A stretch of DNA of 6,038 bases, taken from assembly GCA_016219235.1 (NCBI GenBank), contig JACRBO010000505.1:1-6038 (forward strand). The letters are read 5' to 3'. The position numbers were made by a program, and so were the translations under genes. Positions 1 through 5,959 of this stretch are shown here, piece after piece (the stretch's first letter is position 1; every line of letters begins with the position of its first letter). The DNA is from Chloroflexota bacterium. Lineage in GTDB: Bacteria; Chloroflexota; Anaerolineae; Fen-1058. Below the pieces are notes generated by a model. It saw nothing but the letters and a program-made list of their open reading frames with translations. It did not search any database and was not told the origin of the DNA.

Positions 1-137
1 AGGCCGACCCGGAGAGTGTGGCGCGCGGCATGGAAGTGGGCGCCGACGAATATCTGGCCAAACCCATCACGCCCAGCAACCTGACCAGGCAGGTAAAAGC
101 GGTGCTGGCGCGGATCAATCAGCGAGTCAGCGAATAG
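1..137 (+). CDS. Response-regulator receiver domain, C-terminal end (partial, 5' end outside window)
   Basis: The plus-strand frame that starts at base 3 is open for 44 codons and ends at TAG 135-137. It reads through GADEYLAKPITPSNL and then an amphipathic helix, LTRQVKAVLARI. GADEYLxKP is the end of a CheY-like receiver domain: the Lys-Pro pair at base 60-65 is the conserved lysine of the phosphorylation site followed by the cis-proline, and the last helix is alpha-5. The phospho-acceptor Asp would lie upstream of the window. The protein stops about 24 residues after the Lys-Pro, so nothing follows the receiver. It is therefore either a stand-alone receiver or the C-terminal receiver of a larger hybrid sensor protein. 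It converges on the minus-strand operon, with only 12 bases between the two stop codons. The fold call is firm; the partner and output are unknown. Confidence 0.85.
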   Translation, partial: ADPESVARGMEVGADEYLAKPITPSNLTRQVKAVLARINQRVSE

Positions 138-170
138 CACGCTGATTCGCTATTCGCCGGTTCGCTGATT
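117..170. terminator. Inverted repeat across the convergent gene ends; candidate bidirectional terminator
   Basis: Arms 117-138 and 149-170 are separated by a 10-base loop. In the plus-strand RNA, 19 of 22 positions are Watson-Crick pairs, two are G-U pairs (126/161 and 127/160) and one is an A-C mismatch (129/158). In the minus-strand RNA the two G-U pairs become mismatches, so the hairpin is weaker but keeps a 9-bp inner stem. It covers both stop codons, TAG at 135-137 and TAG at 152-150. The position fits termination of both converging transcripts. There is no T-tract on either side, so it is not a canonical intrinsic terminator; it could instead block 3' decay or be an inverted duplication. 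Confidence 0.45.
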
Positions 171-1388
171 CAGGTAGTCGGCGAAGTCCCGCCCCAGTGA
201 AGTGAGTTCCCCTGTAACCCGATCAACCAGGTTGCCGGTAGGATACGTCCCGTCGGACAGACTATACCAACACCAGCGCTGCACCAGCCGGTTGCCGTCT
301 GACGGCAAACCAAGCGCACCGTCTGTGGCCGCCAGGAAATAATCGAACGTGCCCAGCATAAAGGTGCGCACGCGCGCAGAGTCAAAGCCCAGGTCCTCGT
401 ACATCAACACCCCGTACTCAGACACGATCAGTTCTTTGTCGCGGAAGCCCCGCTCGGCCATCCAGCGCCGAAAATCTACAATCTGCTGTTTGAAACGTGC
501 CAGATCATCGTGATCGTCAATATCGACGATCAGGCCGCTGTTGGCCGTCAGGCCGGGTGGAATCTCTGCACCCCAATCGCCGCGTTTCTCCGGCAGAATG
601 AAGTTGTGCACGTTCCACACATCGACGGGCATGTCCGTGCTGTAACGTTCGCGATAAAGCGCCAGGATGCGATCGAGGTATTGTAAGCGCAGCGGTGTGG
701 GCTGGGTGACGCCCGCAATGGCGATGCGACTGGTGGGATCAGCCTGCTTCAACGTGCTGTACACATCATGATAGGCCTGCACATATTGTTCAGGCGTGGC
801 GTTGTCCTGCCAGATCACATCCGGCTCGTTGCCGATGAGCCACAGTGAGCCGGGGCTGCGCTGCGCGATGTCGCTCAGTGTGGTGAGGTCAGGCTTGGGC
901 TGGCCGCGCGGCACTCGCACCATGCGCACATATTCCAGCCCGGCGGGGCGGCCGGCCGGCGCAACGCTGCTCCAGTCCAAAAACCAGCCTGCGCCCAGAT
1001 CCTCTAGTCGCGCGATGAAGGGCGCAGGCAAACTCACGCCAATGCCGAAGCGTTGGCGTGAGCCGGTAATGACAACCGGAGGCGGGGTAGCCGAATCGAT
1101 TGGCGTGGGTTGGGTTGGCGTTGCGACGGCTGTCGCGGTGTGTGCCGCCGATGTTGGACGGGCCGCAGCCGTGATTGTCGGGGTCTGGTCGGCTACGGTC
1201 GGGATCAGCCGCTCGACGATGCGGGTGGCCGTTGGTGCTTGCGTCACAGCCGTGACGCGGGTCGGCGTGAGGGCCGATCGGGGCGCGGGCTGGATCGCCT
1301 GGTTCGCAAGGTAAATAACGGGCAGGGCCAGGCCGATCACGATCAAGATCAAGCCCAAACCGCGCCGCACATCAAATCGATGGGTCAT
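150..1388 (-). CDS. Membrane-anchored glycoside hydrolase-like protein (clan GH-A type TIM barrel) with Pro/Thr linker
   Basis: This 412-residue protein probably acts on glycans outside the cell. After a short basic N-terminus there is one hydrophobic segment (about 11-32) that can serve as signal anchor, then a Thr/Pro/Ala-rich linker (about 36-105), then a globular domain (about 112-408). The domain contains GNEPD at 186-190, which fits the beta-4 Asn-Glu-Pro motif holding the acid/base Glu (E188) in clan GH-A enzymes. It also has WNVHN at 258-262 and SEYG at 323-326, where E324 fits the beta-7 nucleophile, and an aromatic strand, RWCWYSLSD, at 371-379. The CAZy family and substrate cannot be named by eye. 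The ATG overlaps the upstream TGA as ATGA (1388-1385), with only a weak purine stretch before it, which points to translational coupling. It is the last gene of the operon. Fold and both catalytic residues are likely, but the activity is unproven. Confidence 0.75.
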   Translation of the reverse strand: MTHRFDVRRGLGLILIVIGLALPVIYLANQAIQPAPRSALTPTRVTAVTQAPTATRIVERLIPTVADQTPTITAAARPTSAAHTATAVATPTQPTPIDSATPPPVVITGSRQRFGIGVSLPAPFIARLEDLGAGWFLDWSSVAPAGRPAGLEYVRMVRVPRGQPKPDLTTLSDIAQRSPGSLWLIGNEPDVIWQDNATPEQYVQAYHDVYSTLKQADPTSRIAIAGVTQPTPLRLQYLDRILALYRERYSTDMPVDVWNVHNFILPEKRGDWGAEIPPGLTANSGLIVDIDDHDDLARFKQQIVDFRRWMAERGFRDKELIVSEYGVLMYEDLGFDSARVRTFMLGTFDYFLAATDGALGLPSDGNRLVQRWCWYSLSDGTYPTGNLVDRVTGELTSLGRDFADYLNQRTGE

Positions 1389-2029
1389 GCTGATTTCTTG
1401 GAACGCCGGCCAAACACCAGCCAGCCACCGACAACCACCAACACGGCGCTGCCGATCAGAAGCAAGGGCGATGTGGAGTTGTCGCCGCCCGTCGTGGTGG
1501 CTTGATCGTTGCCGCCACTCACGATGGGGATCGAGACAGTCGTTTCCGGCGAGGTCGAGTTGCCGGGCGCTACGGCCGGGGTGTCACTCGTCGGCGTAGG
1601 CGGTGCGGCCTCGATAGTGGCGGTCGGCGTGACCCCAGCCGCGCTGCCGGTCACGGTGACGGTCGGCGTCTCAACTGCGGGTGTAAGACTGGGCGTCACT
1701 GTCTTGGCGCCGGCTGTTGCCGTGGCGGTCCGCGTGCGCGGCACGGGCGTGACCGTCGAACCGGCTGGCGGCGTGACAGGTACGGGCGTGACCGTCGGTT
1801 CATTAGGCGGCTGCGGCTCGCGTGTGTCAGTAGGCGCGGGGGGCTGCGCCGCCGTAGGCGACGGCCTACGTGTGGGTGGACATCCTATTGTGGGATCGCA
1901 CGGAGTGGCTTGAAGCGCCGATTGATTCGTTAAAGTGGATGCCCAGGCGATCGGCTGTGTCAAATTCGCCAACACGATCATCGCGAACACCGCTAGTATA
2001 CTCAATGTGAACCAGTTGCCCCTTCGCAT
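1385..2029 (-). CDS. Small Pro/Thr-rich surface protein with signal peptide and C-terminal membrane anchor
   Basis: No family is recognised. From the ATG at 2029 the protein has 214 residues. A hydrophobic signal segment spans about 7-24, with a plausible cleavage site after AWA (residue 30). A CDPTIGC pair of cysteines lies at 44-50. Then comes a low-complexity stalk: a hand count of residues 50-159 gives 26 Pro and 27 Thr in 110. The stalk includes TVTPVP twice, encoded by an identical 16-base repeat (1743-1758 and 1782-1797). A hydrophobic helix at about 189-207 is followed by RRSKKSA, so the tail should sit inside the membrane and the stalk outside. The layout resembles cell-wall-anchored proteins, but there is no LPXTG motif. 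A GTG at 2032 is also possible, but the Shine-Dalgarno spacing favours the ATG. Thr-rich stalks are typical O-glycosylation substrates; that is inference here. Confidence 0.75.
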   Translation of the reverse strand: MRRGNWFTLSILAVFAMIVLANLTQPIAWASTLTNQSALQATPCDPTIGCPPTRRPSPTAAQPPAPTDTREPQPPNEPTVTPVPVTPPAGSTVTPVPRTRTATATAGAKTVTPSLTPAVETPTVTVTGSAAGVTPTATIEAAPPTPTSDTPAVAPGNSTSPETTVSIPIVSGGNDQATTTGGDNSTSPLLLIGSAVLVVVGGWLVFGRRSKKSA

Positions 2030-2036
2030 CACTTCT

Positions 2037-2043
2037 CTCCTTT
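2037..2043 (-). promoter_or_regulatory. Shine-Dalgarno of the Pro/Thr-rich protein, overlapping the stop codon of the DUF4012 gene
   Basis: On the minus strand AAAGGAG is followed by AGAAGTGATG. The GGAG core lies 7 bases before the ATG (2029-2027) but only 4 before the GTG (2032-2030), so it supports the ATG. Its first two A bases are the end of the TAA stop (2044-2042) of the upstream gene. Ribosomes finishing the DUF4012 gene would thus sit on this site. It is the only strong ribosome binding site seen in the operon. Confidence 0.75.
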
Positions 2044-3988
2044 AGCGTAATATCACCGACAGATCAACATCGGCCTCAAGAGTCAGTTGAAACATTGCAC
2101 CGTGTTCCGATCTGCGGCTTGGCTTCGGCTTGGCATCGACGTACTGATAGCTCGCCGGCCATTGCACGTTGATGGTCAACGGCCAGTGCCCGGTGCCCGG
2201 TTGTTTCTGCACATGCAGCTGATATACGTGTTGATCATTGGCTTGCTGAATGATGCCGACGGGCAGGGCATAGCGCACCTCACTCTCGATCGATTGCCCG
2301 CGGCCAACGATCAAAAAGGTACCGAAGGCCACCTTACCCGTATCGCTCAATACGCTGGTTGCGCCGTCGCTGGTCGAGCCTGTGATCAATTCGCCGAGCT
2401 TGGTCGGATGCCGCGTAGCTTCAATCAACGTCGAGCCAATAGGCACTAGTACGCGGCGATAATTCCAGTAACATTGTTGCGCCAGCAGATCATACGTGGT
2501 CGATAATGTATACGCCGTGACGACGTGCGGACAGCCACTGGCCGCAGAGCCGAAATGCGTGTAGCCAATCACCAGATCGCTGGTGGCCGTATCATCGGGG
2601 TTGAGACTGACCGTATAGGTGATGGCTTCGCGTATCAACGCGTTGGCTTTATTGTAGCCCATATTGGTGTCCACGATCATCAGGAAGTCTCCGCTCACAT
2701 CCGGCAGTGATCCATCCCAACTGGTCTCGCGCAGTGGTTCATTCAGCACGGGATCCGTCAGCATGATCAGCAGATCGTGGCTGTTGAGCACGCCGTTGAG
2801 GGCGCGGCTCAATTCGCCCCAGTTGATGTCGCCGGTCTGGTTCAACACTCGATCGAGCATGGCCTGCATCACGCGCCCGATGAAGTCTTTGCGCTGGTTG
2901 TACCACGCGCCCACATCGGCCTGACCGGACGGGGCCCAGGCGTTGCGCATGTAGGCGCGAATCGTCTGCGCCGTCAGCGGCGGCTGCGCGGCATCAATGG
3001 TAAGCGAACCCAGCCCGACGGTCAGCGCCTCGACGACGTTTTGATTCAGCGCGATCACGCCGTCAAAATCGCCGCCCTGCGTGTAAGTGTACAACTCGAT
3101 GGCTTTACGCGCGGCCGTGGGAAAATCCGGCGACCAGTTGCTATCGCGGAACAACCACAAATGCATACGCATATAATCCACCATGGGTTGTGGCGTAGCG
3201 CCATAGGGTTGCGTGAGATCATCCGCCTGATAGGCGTCATTGACGGTCAGTGTCACGATCTGGCCCGCATCCAGCGTCACCTGTCCGGCCGCGCTGATGA
3301 AGCCGCCGGTGGGGCGCAGTTCATCCTCGTTTTGCAGGATGATGAGATAGGTGCGCGGCCGATCGGCGCCCAGCAGTTGCGGTGCGATGCGGGCCAGTGA
3401 TAAGCCGTCCGTCAACAGCGGATAAGCCGCATCGAAACGATCTATGATGGAGCGCAAGCGCGGTGACAATGAAGGCGTATCAATGGTTTGGCGGCGCGTG
3501 CCCGCCCGATCGACATTCGCGGCAAAGGAGGTCATGGCCGGTTGCAGTATTTGAAGAACGCGCGTCAACATGGGCAGCGAGAAGCGCCCATCGGTGCCGG
3601 GTGGCGGCCAGAAGGGCGCCAGCATGCGCAGGGCGCGCTCGCTCAGGTCGGTGAACTCCAGCGTCATATCCAGCAGCGCCGGAGCCGCGCGCACATCGCC
3701 GCCCACTTCCGGCAGCCAGCCCAGCGCGGGTGTGATGGCTAACAATGGCGAGGCGAGCGATCGCAACGACGTCAGGTTCTGATGGATCGACGTGACGTGC
3801 GACTGAATCTGCGCCAGATCGATCTGCGCCGGTTCGAGCGGGCCGGGCAAATTCGCCGCGATGTCTTGCAGCGCCAGCACATCGGCGCGCAGGGTCAAGC
3901 CGACATAGGCCAGCAGGCCCAGCCAGATCAGCAGGACAATCAGAATGAAGCCTAAAATAAGGCGTTTCCAACGAATCGGTGTCTTCAT
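2042..3988 (-). CDS. DUF4012 family membrane-anchored extracellular protein
   Basis: From the ATG at 3988 the protein has 648 residues. A basic start (MKTPIRWKR) leads into one transmembrane helix (about 10-33), leaving the rest probably outside the membrane. Residues about 35-200 look mainly helical. The DUF4012 core follows: YLIILQNEDELRPTGGF (214-230), RDSNWSPDFP (281-290) and DGVIALN (319-325), all hallmark motifs of that family. Beyond about 350 lies a long C-terminal part rich in beta-like segments, with two cysteines at about 486 and 506 that could pair. DUF4012 proteins occur in Gram-positive bacteria and Chloroflexota, often beside surface-polysaccharide genes, but their biochemical role is unknown. 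The frame is open upstream to a TTG at 4045, but that extension runs into the intergenic hairpin and carries no signal anchor, so the ATG is preferred. No good ribosome binding site precedes it. Confidence 0.85.
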   Translation of the reverse strand: MKTPIRWKRLILGFILIVLLIWLGLLAYVGLTLRADVLALQDIAANLPGPLEPAQIDLAQIQSHVTSIHQNLTSLRSLASPLLAITPALGWLPEVGGDVRAAPALLDMTLEFTDLSERALRMLAPFWPPPGTDGRFSLPMLTRVLQILQPAMTSFAANVDRAGTRRQTIDTPSLSPRLRSIIDRFDAAYPLLTDGLSLARIAPQLLGADRPRTYLIILQNEDELRPTGGFISAAGQVTLDAGQIVTLTVNDAYQADDLTQPYGATPQPMVDYMRMHLWLFRDSNWSPDFPTAARKAIELYTYTQGGDFDGVIALNQNVVEALTVGLGSLTIDAAQPPLTAQTIRAYMRNAWAPSGQADVGAWYNQRKDFIGRVMQAMLDRVLNQTGDINWGELSRALNGVLNSHDLLIMLTDPVLNEPLRETSWDGSLPDVSGDFLMIVDTNMGYNKANALIREAITYTVSLNPDDTATSDLVIGYTHFGSAASGCPHVVTAYTLSTTYDLLAQQCYWNYRRVLVPIGSTLIEATRHPTKLGELITGSTSDGATSVLSDTGKVAFGTFLIVGRGQSIESEVRYALPVGIIQQANDQHVYQLHVQKQPGTGHWPLTINVQWPASYQYVDAKPKPSRRSEHGAMFQLTLEADVDLSVILR

Positions 3989-4036
3989 GTTGAGTCGTAA
4001 TCCAGTGTTGTGACTCTGTCCGATCAAACGGCATGG

Positions 4037-4104
4037 CTCACGCAAAGCCGCAAAGTGGCAAAGAACAGCATCAGTAACTTTGCGGCTTTGCCGCTTTGCG
4101 TGAG
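4037..4104. repeat. Long intergenic hairpin built from 8-base GCAAAG repeats
   Basis: Arms of 27 bases (4037-4063 and 4078-4104) match at 24 positions around a 14-base loop. Each arm is itself made of three roughly 8-base units sharing GCAAAG. It fills most of the 124-base gap (3989-4112) between the DUF2723 stop and the DUF4012 start. In the operon RNA it would form a stable stem about 48 bases before the DUF4012 ATG. No U-tract follows it on the minus strand, so simple intrinsic termination is not supported. mRNA stabilisation, partial attenuation or a mobile palindromic repeat are all possible. The remaining bases of the gap (3989-4036) show no convincing promoter. Confidence 0.8.
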
Positions 4105-4112
4105 TCAGAAAA

Positions 4113-5702
4113 TTACTGGCAGTGTAGCTTTTCCGTCGTCATGTCGAGATCACATACGGGGCGCTTCGGGTTGGCCTCTCGAAGTCGAGCCAGCCACGTT
4201 GCTTCGGGATCAAATTCAACCCTCTGCAAGGATTGATCCTCTGCGCGCCGTGCGTTCTGTGCACGCCGTGCGTTCTGTGCACGCAGCATGGGATCATACC
4301 ACGGGTAAGCGGCCAACCGCGCATCGATCACGGTCACATCGGGCCGCTGCCCCTCGACGTGCCGATAATACCACAGCGTGAAAGTGTGCGCGTCGAGATG
4401 CGTAATGATAATCGCGTCGGCGGGAGCGGAATTCAGAATAGTTTGCGCGAAGTGCCCGGCAGATCGATCGGTGTGCAAGTCCTGCGCGGCAAAGTTGCCG
4501 AGGACGGACAGGCCGGGAATCAAGAGCATGAGTAATCCGTAATACGTACTGCGCAACGCGATGCGTGGTGCGTACTGCGCCAAGGCGCGCGCCCCGGCGG
4601 CGATGGCGTATGCGCCGAACAGCCAGACGGGGATGAGATAGAGATGCGAATCGAAGGTGTTATAGCCAAGCGCAAAGATCACATAGAGGGCGACTGAGAT
4701 TAAAGGCGCAATAGCGCGTTGTCGCGCTCGATAGATTCCCAATCCGATCAGGCCCAGCCCGATCCAGCCGAATTGCGTCACCAGCAGTTGTGCGAAGGCG
4801 ATAAGGCGGAGCGGGTACTCACTCAGCGGCAGAGCGAAGGCGTAACCGCGATAGAGTTCGGCGGTGATGAATGACCAGAAATTGTCCAGCGTGGGCGTGC
4901 CCAGCCAATTAATCGGCGGTTGAGCGGCAGCGCGCGACAAAAGGAGCAGATAGAAGGTGAAGGGGAGAAAGAAAGCTAGGGCGTACTGCGTGAAGCGTAC
5001 AGCGTAATGAATAACGAGTGATGAGTGACGAGTGACGAGTGAGCGACGGACGGCGACGAAGAAAAGTGGCGCAAGGGCGAGCGCGGTGAGTTGATTGGTG
5101 AGGCTGAGGCCCCAGACGAAGAACGCGACTGACAAGCGGCGCGACGAGGTGGGATCGCCGCGAAAGGCGATCGGGCCGAGAAGCGTGAGCATGGCCGCAA
5201 CCAACAGCGCATTCAGCGCGTGCACTTCGGCGATGGTGGCCTGGCCCCAGACCATCGGCGCGGCGGCGAAGGCGAGTCCGGCGAGGATTCCGGCCCCCAC
5301 CCCGGCCCTCCCCCGTCCGCGAAAAGCAGCGGACAGGGGAGGGTGCTTGCTCCCTTCCCCTGTCGATGGCTGTTTATCGACGGGGGAAGGGCTGGGGATG
5401 GGGGTCACACTCCACGTCACTAACGCCGCGGCCAGCGCCATGCACGCAGCCGAGAAAAGATTCAATCGAAACGCGACGGCGCCAATCGGGAGTTGTGTGA
5501 AGAGATAACCGAGCGTGACGTAGAGCGGATAACCCGGCGGGTGCGGCACACCGAGCGTGGCTGCCGCGCTGATCAGATCGCCGCCGTCGGCGCCAAAGTT
5601 GGCCCACGTGATCGTCGGGGCGAGGGTGATGAGGTAAAGCATGAATGATGCGCTGCCGACGAGCAACGCGGCCAACGAGTGTGGTGTGGTTAGCAAGCGC
5701 AT
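4113..5702 (-). CDS. DUF2723 family polytopic membrane glycosyltransferase (GT-C type)
   Basis: This 529-residue integral membrane protein probably moves a sugar from a lipid carrier to an acceptor on the outer face of the membrane. The N-terminal helix is followed by LAPTITWANFGADGGDL (27-43), with acidic D39/D42 where GT-C enzymes keep their catalytic acid, then GVPHPPGYPLY (51-61) and AEVHALNALL (158-167). These are the DUF2723 signature motifs. About ten further helices run to about 405, and a soluble C-terminal domain carries THLDAHTFTLWYYRHVEGQRPDV (about 444-465). The human relative TMEM260 is a protein O-mannosyltransferase; the donor and acceptor here are unknown. The ATG at 5702 is chosen because the frame upstream is only a shadow of the preceding ORF; its A is shared with the previous stop (TAATG). 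Four segments look repeat-derived (about residues 98-137, 220-240, 375-388 and 484-496), all in likely loops. Confidence 0.85.
   Translation of the reverse strand: MRLLTTPHSLAALLVGSASFMLYLITLAPTITWANFGADGGDLISAAATLGVPHPPGYPLYVTLGYLFTQLPIGAVAFRLNLFSAACMALAAALVTWSVTPIPSPSPVDKQPSTGEGSKHPPLSAAFRGRGRAGVGAGILAGLAFAAAPMVWGQATIAEVHALNALLVAAMLTLLGPIAFRGDPTSSRRLSVAFFVWGLSLTNQLTALALAPLFFVAVRRSLVTRHSSLVIHYAVRFTQYALAFFLPFTFYLLLLSRAAAQPPINWLGTPTLDNFWSFITAELYRGYAFALPLSEYPLRLIAFAQLLVTQFGWIGLGLIGLGIYRARQRAIAPLISVALYVIFALGYNTFDSHLYLIPVWLFGAYAIAAGARALAQYAPRIALRSTYYGLLMLLIPGLSVLGNFAAQDLHTDRSAGHFAQTILNSAPADAIIITHLDAHTFTLWYYRHVEGQRPDVTVIDARLAAYPWYDPMLRAQNARRAQNARRAEDQSLQRVEFDPEATWLARLREANPKRPVCDLDMTTEKLHCQ
4246..4284. 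repeat. 18-bp tandem duplication inside the DUF2723 gene
   Basis: A perfect 18-base period runs for 39 bases (2.2 copies). Because 18 is a multiple of three it stays in frame, and on the minus strand encodes RAQNARRAQNARR (about residues 484-496). Each unit contains the palindrome GTGCAC. It lies in the soluble C-terminal domain just after AAYPWYDPML. Replication slippage could create or delete a copy without breaking the frame. Confidence 0.85.
4539..4580. repeat. Direct repeat pair CGTACTGCGC inside the DUF2723 gene
   Basis: CGTACTGCGC occurs at 4545-4554 and again at 4571-4580. Its first nine bases recur a third time at 4982-4990 in the same gene. The stretch between the two copies is a degenerate run of ACGCA/GCGTA-like words. 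On the minus strand it encodes AQYAPRIALRSTYY (residues 375-388), between two predicted helices. Confidence 0.6.
4981..5041. repeat. Heptamer tandem run (ACGAGTG x4) with adjoining degenerate repeat inside the DUF2723 gene
   Basis: Bases 5014-5041 are four head-to-tail heptamers: ACGAGTG, ATGAGTG, ACGAGTG, ACGAGTG. Next to it, 4981-5013 contains GCGTACTGCG and GCGTA words that also occur at 4570-4579. On the minus strand the tract encodes SLVTRHSSLV and then IHYAVRFTQY (residues 221-240), placed between a helix ending in VAVRR and one starting ALAFFLPF. A heptamer is not a multiple of three, so a gain or loss of one unit would shift the frame. Confidence 0.75.
5294..5405. repeat. Double-hairpin palindromic element inserted in frame in the DUF2723 gene
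   Basis: There are two adjacent hairpins. The first has 15-base arms 5306-5320 and 5329-5343 around an 8-base loop, with one non-Watson-Crick position that is G-U in the operon RNA. The second has 16-base arms 5352-5367 and 5376-5391, also with an 8-base loop and one mismatch. The outer flanks (C-rich at 5294-5305, G-rich at 5392-5405) are roughly inverted copies, giving the whole ~110-bp block imperfect inverted ends, as in a miniature palindromic element. It encodes a Pro/Ser/Gly/Arg-rich stretch, about residues 98-137, between the helix ending AAALVTW and the helix GAGILAGLAFAA. No transposase gene is present. Confidence 0.8.
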
Positions 5703-5956
5703 TACGCCGGTGATTTGGGTTGAAGCGCAAAACGTTGAAAGCCGCGCAGTAGGCCCAACCCCAGACACAGCGCGCGCGTGCCGATCATCAACGGCGCAAT
5801 GACAATGACGGCCGGATCGCGCCATGCGATCTTGCTCAACAGCGGCATCATCGACACCAGCACCAGCAGCCAGCAAACATCAGCCGCCACGACCCAACTG
5901 TCGTAGTTCAGTATCGTCGCGACTGTGGTCAACAGCGCGGCTGCCAGCAGTCCCAT
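5702..5956 (-). CDS. Hydrophobic three-helix ORF, probable C-terminal membrane part of a glycosyltransferase-like protein
   Basis: This 84-residue frame has three hydrophobic segments: about 1-16, 21-42 and 48-70. It ends in a TRALCLGLGLLRGF-like stretch and a basic tail. The pattern resembles the membrane tail seen at the end of some family-2 glycosyltransferases, where a final helix has an R-A-x-x-L-G-x-G-x-x-x-G spacing; this resemblance is from memory and is not decisive. The ATG at 5956 lies 3 bases after an in-frame TAG (5962-5960) and has no ribosome binding site. The ORF may therefore be the split end of the gene upstream rather than a gene of its own, or be translated by reinitiation. 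Its TAA shares its last A with the ATG of the DUF2723 gene. Confidence 0.55.
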   Translation of the reverse strand: MGLLAAALLTTVATILNYDSWVVAADVCWLLVLVSMMPLLSKIAWRDPAVIVIAPLMIGTRALCLGLGLLRGFQRFALQPKSPA

Positions 5957-5959
5957 CTG

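Noticed and set aside
511..532. 8-bp perfect palindromic arms with a 6-base loop inside the glycosidase gene
   Set aside because: Short, fully coding (an Ile/Val/Asp/His run) and explained by repeated GAT/GAC/ATC codons.
1385..1480. Sortase (LPXTG) anchor at the C-terminus of the Pro/Thr-rich protein
   Set aside because: The helix plus basic tail is present, but no LPXTG-like motif precedes it, so only a membrane anchor is claimed.
796..1933. Plus-strand open frames opposite the glycosidase and Pro/Thr-rich genes
   Set aside because: Their Arg/Gly/Val-rich translations mirror GC-rich antisense of Pro/Thr/Ala codons and show no motif or ribosome binding site.
3480..4034. 184-residue minus-strand open frame in another phase of the DUF4012 gene
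   Set aside because: It is rich in Ala/Arg/Gly with no family motifs and is fully covered by the DUF4012 reading frame, whose motifs are clear.
3989..4036. Promoter before the DUF4012 gene (TTGATC, 17-base gap, TGGATT)
   Set aside because: The -10 matches the consensus at only three of six positions, which is chance level.
3989..4045. TTG start giving a 667-residue DUF4012 protein
   Set aside because: The added 19 residues come from the edge of the intergenic hairpin and precede a normal basic-plus-hydrophobic signal anchor that starts at the ATG.
5014..5041. CRISPR-like repeat run
   Set aside because: The units are 7 bases long and directly adjacent, with no spacers.
5703..5876. Upstream extension of the DUF2723 protein to a start near 5876
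   Set aside because: The extra 58 residues are the out-of-phase reading of the three-helix ORF, lack family similarity and would put a Cys/His/Arg-rich piece ahead of the first membrane helix. The TAATG start is better.
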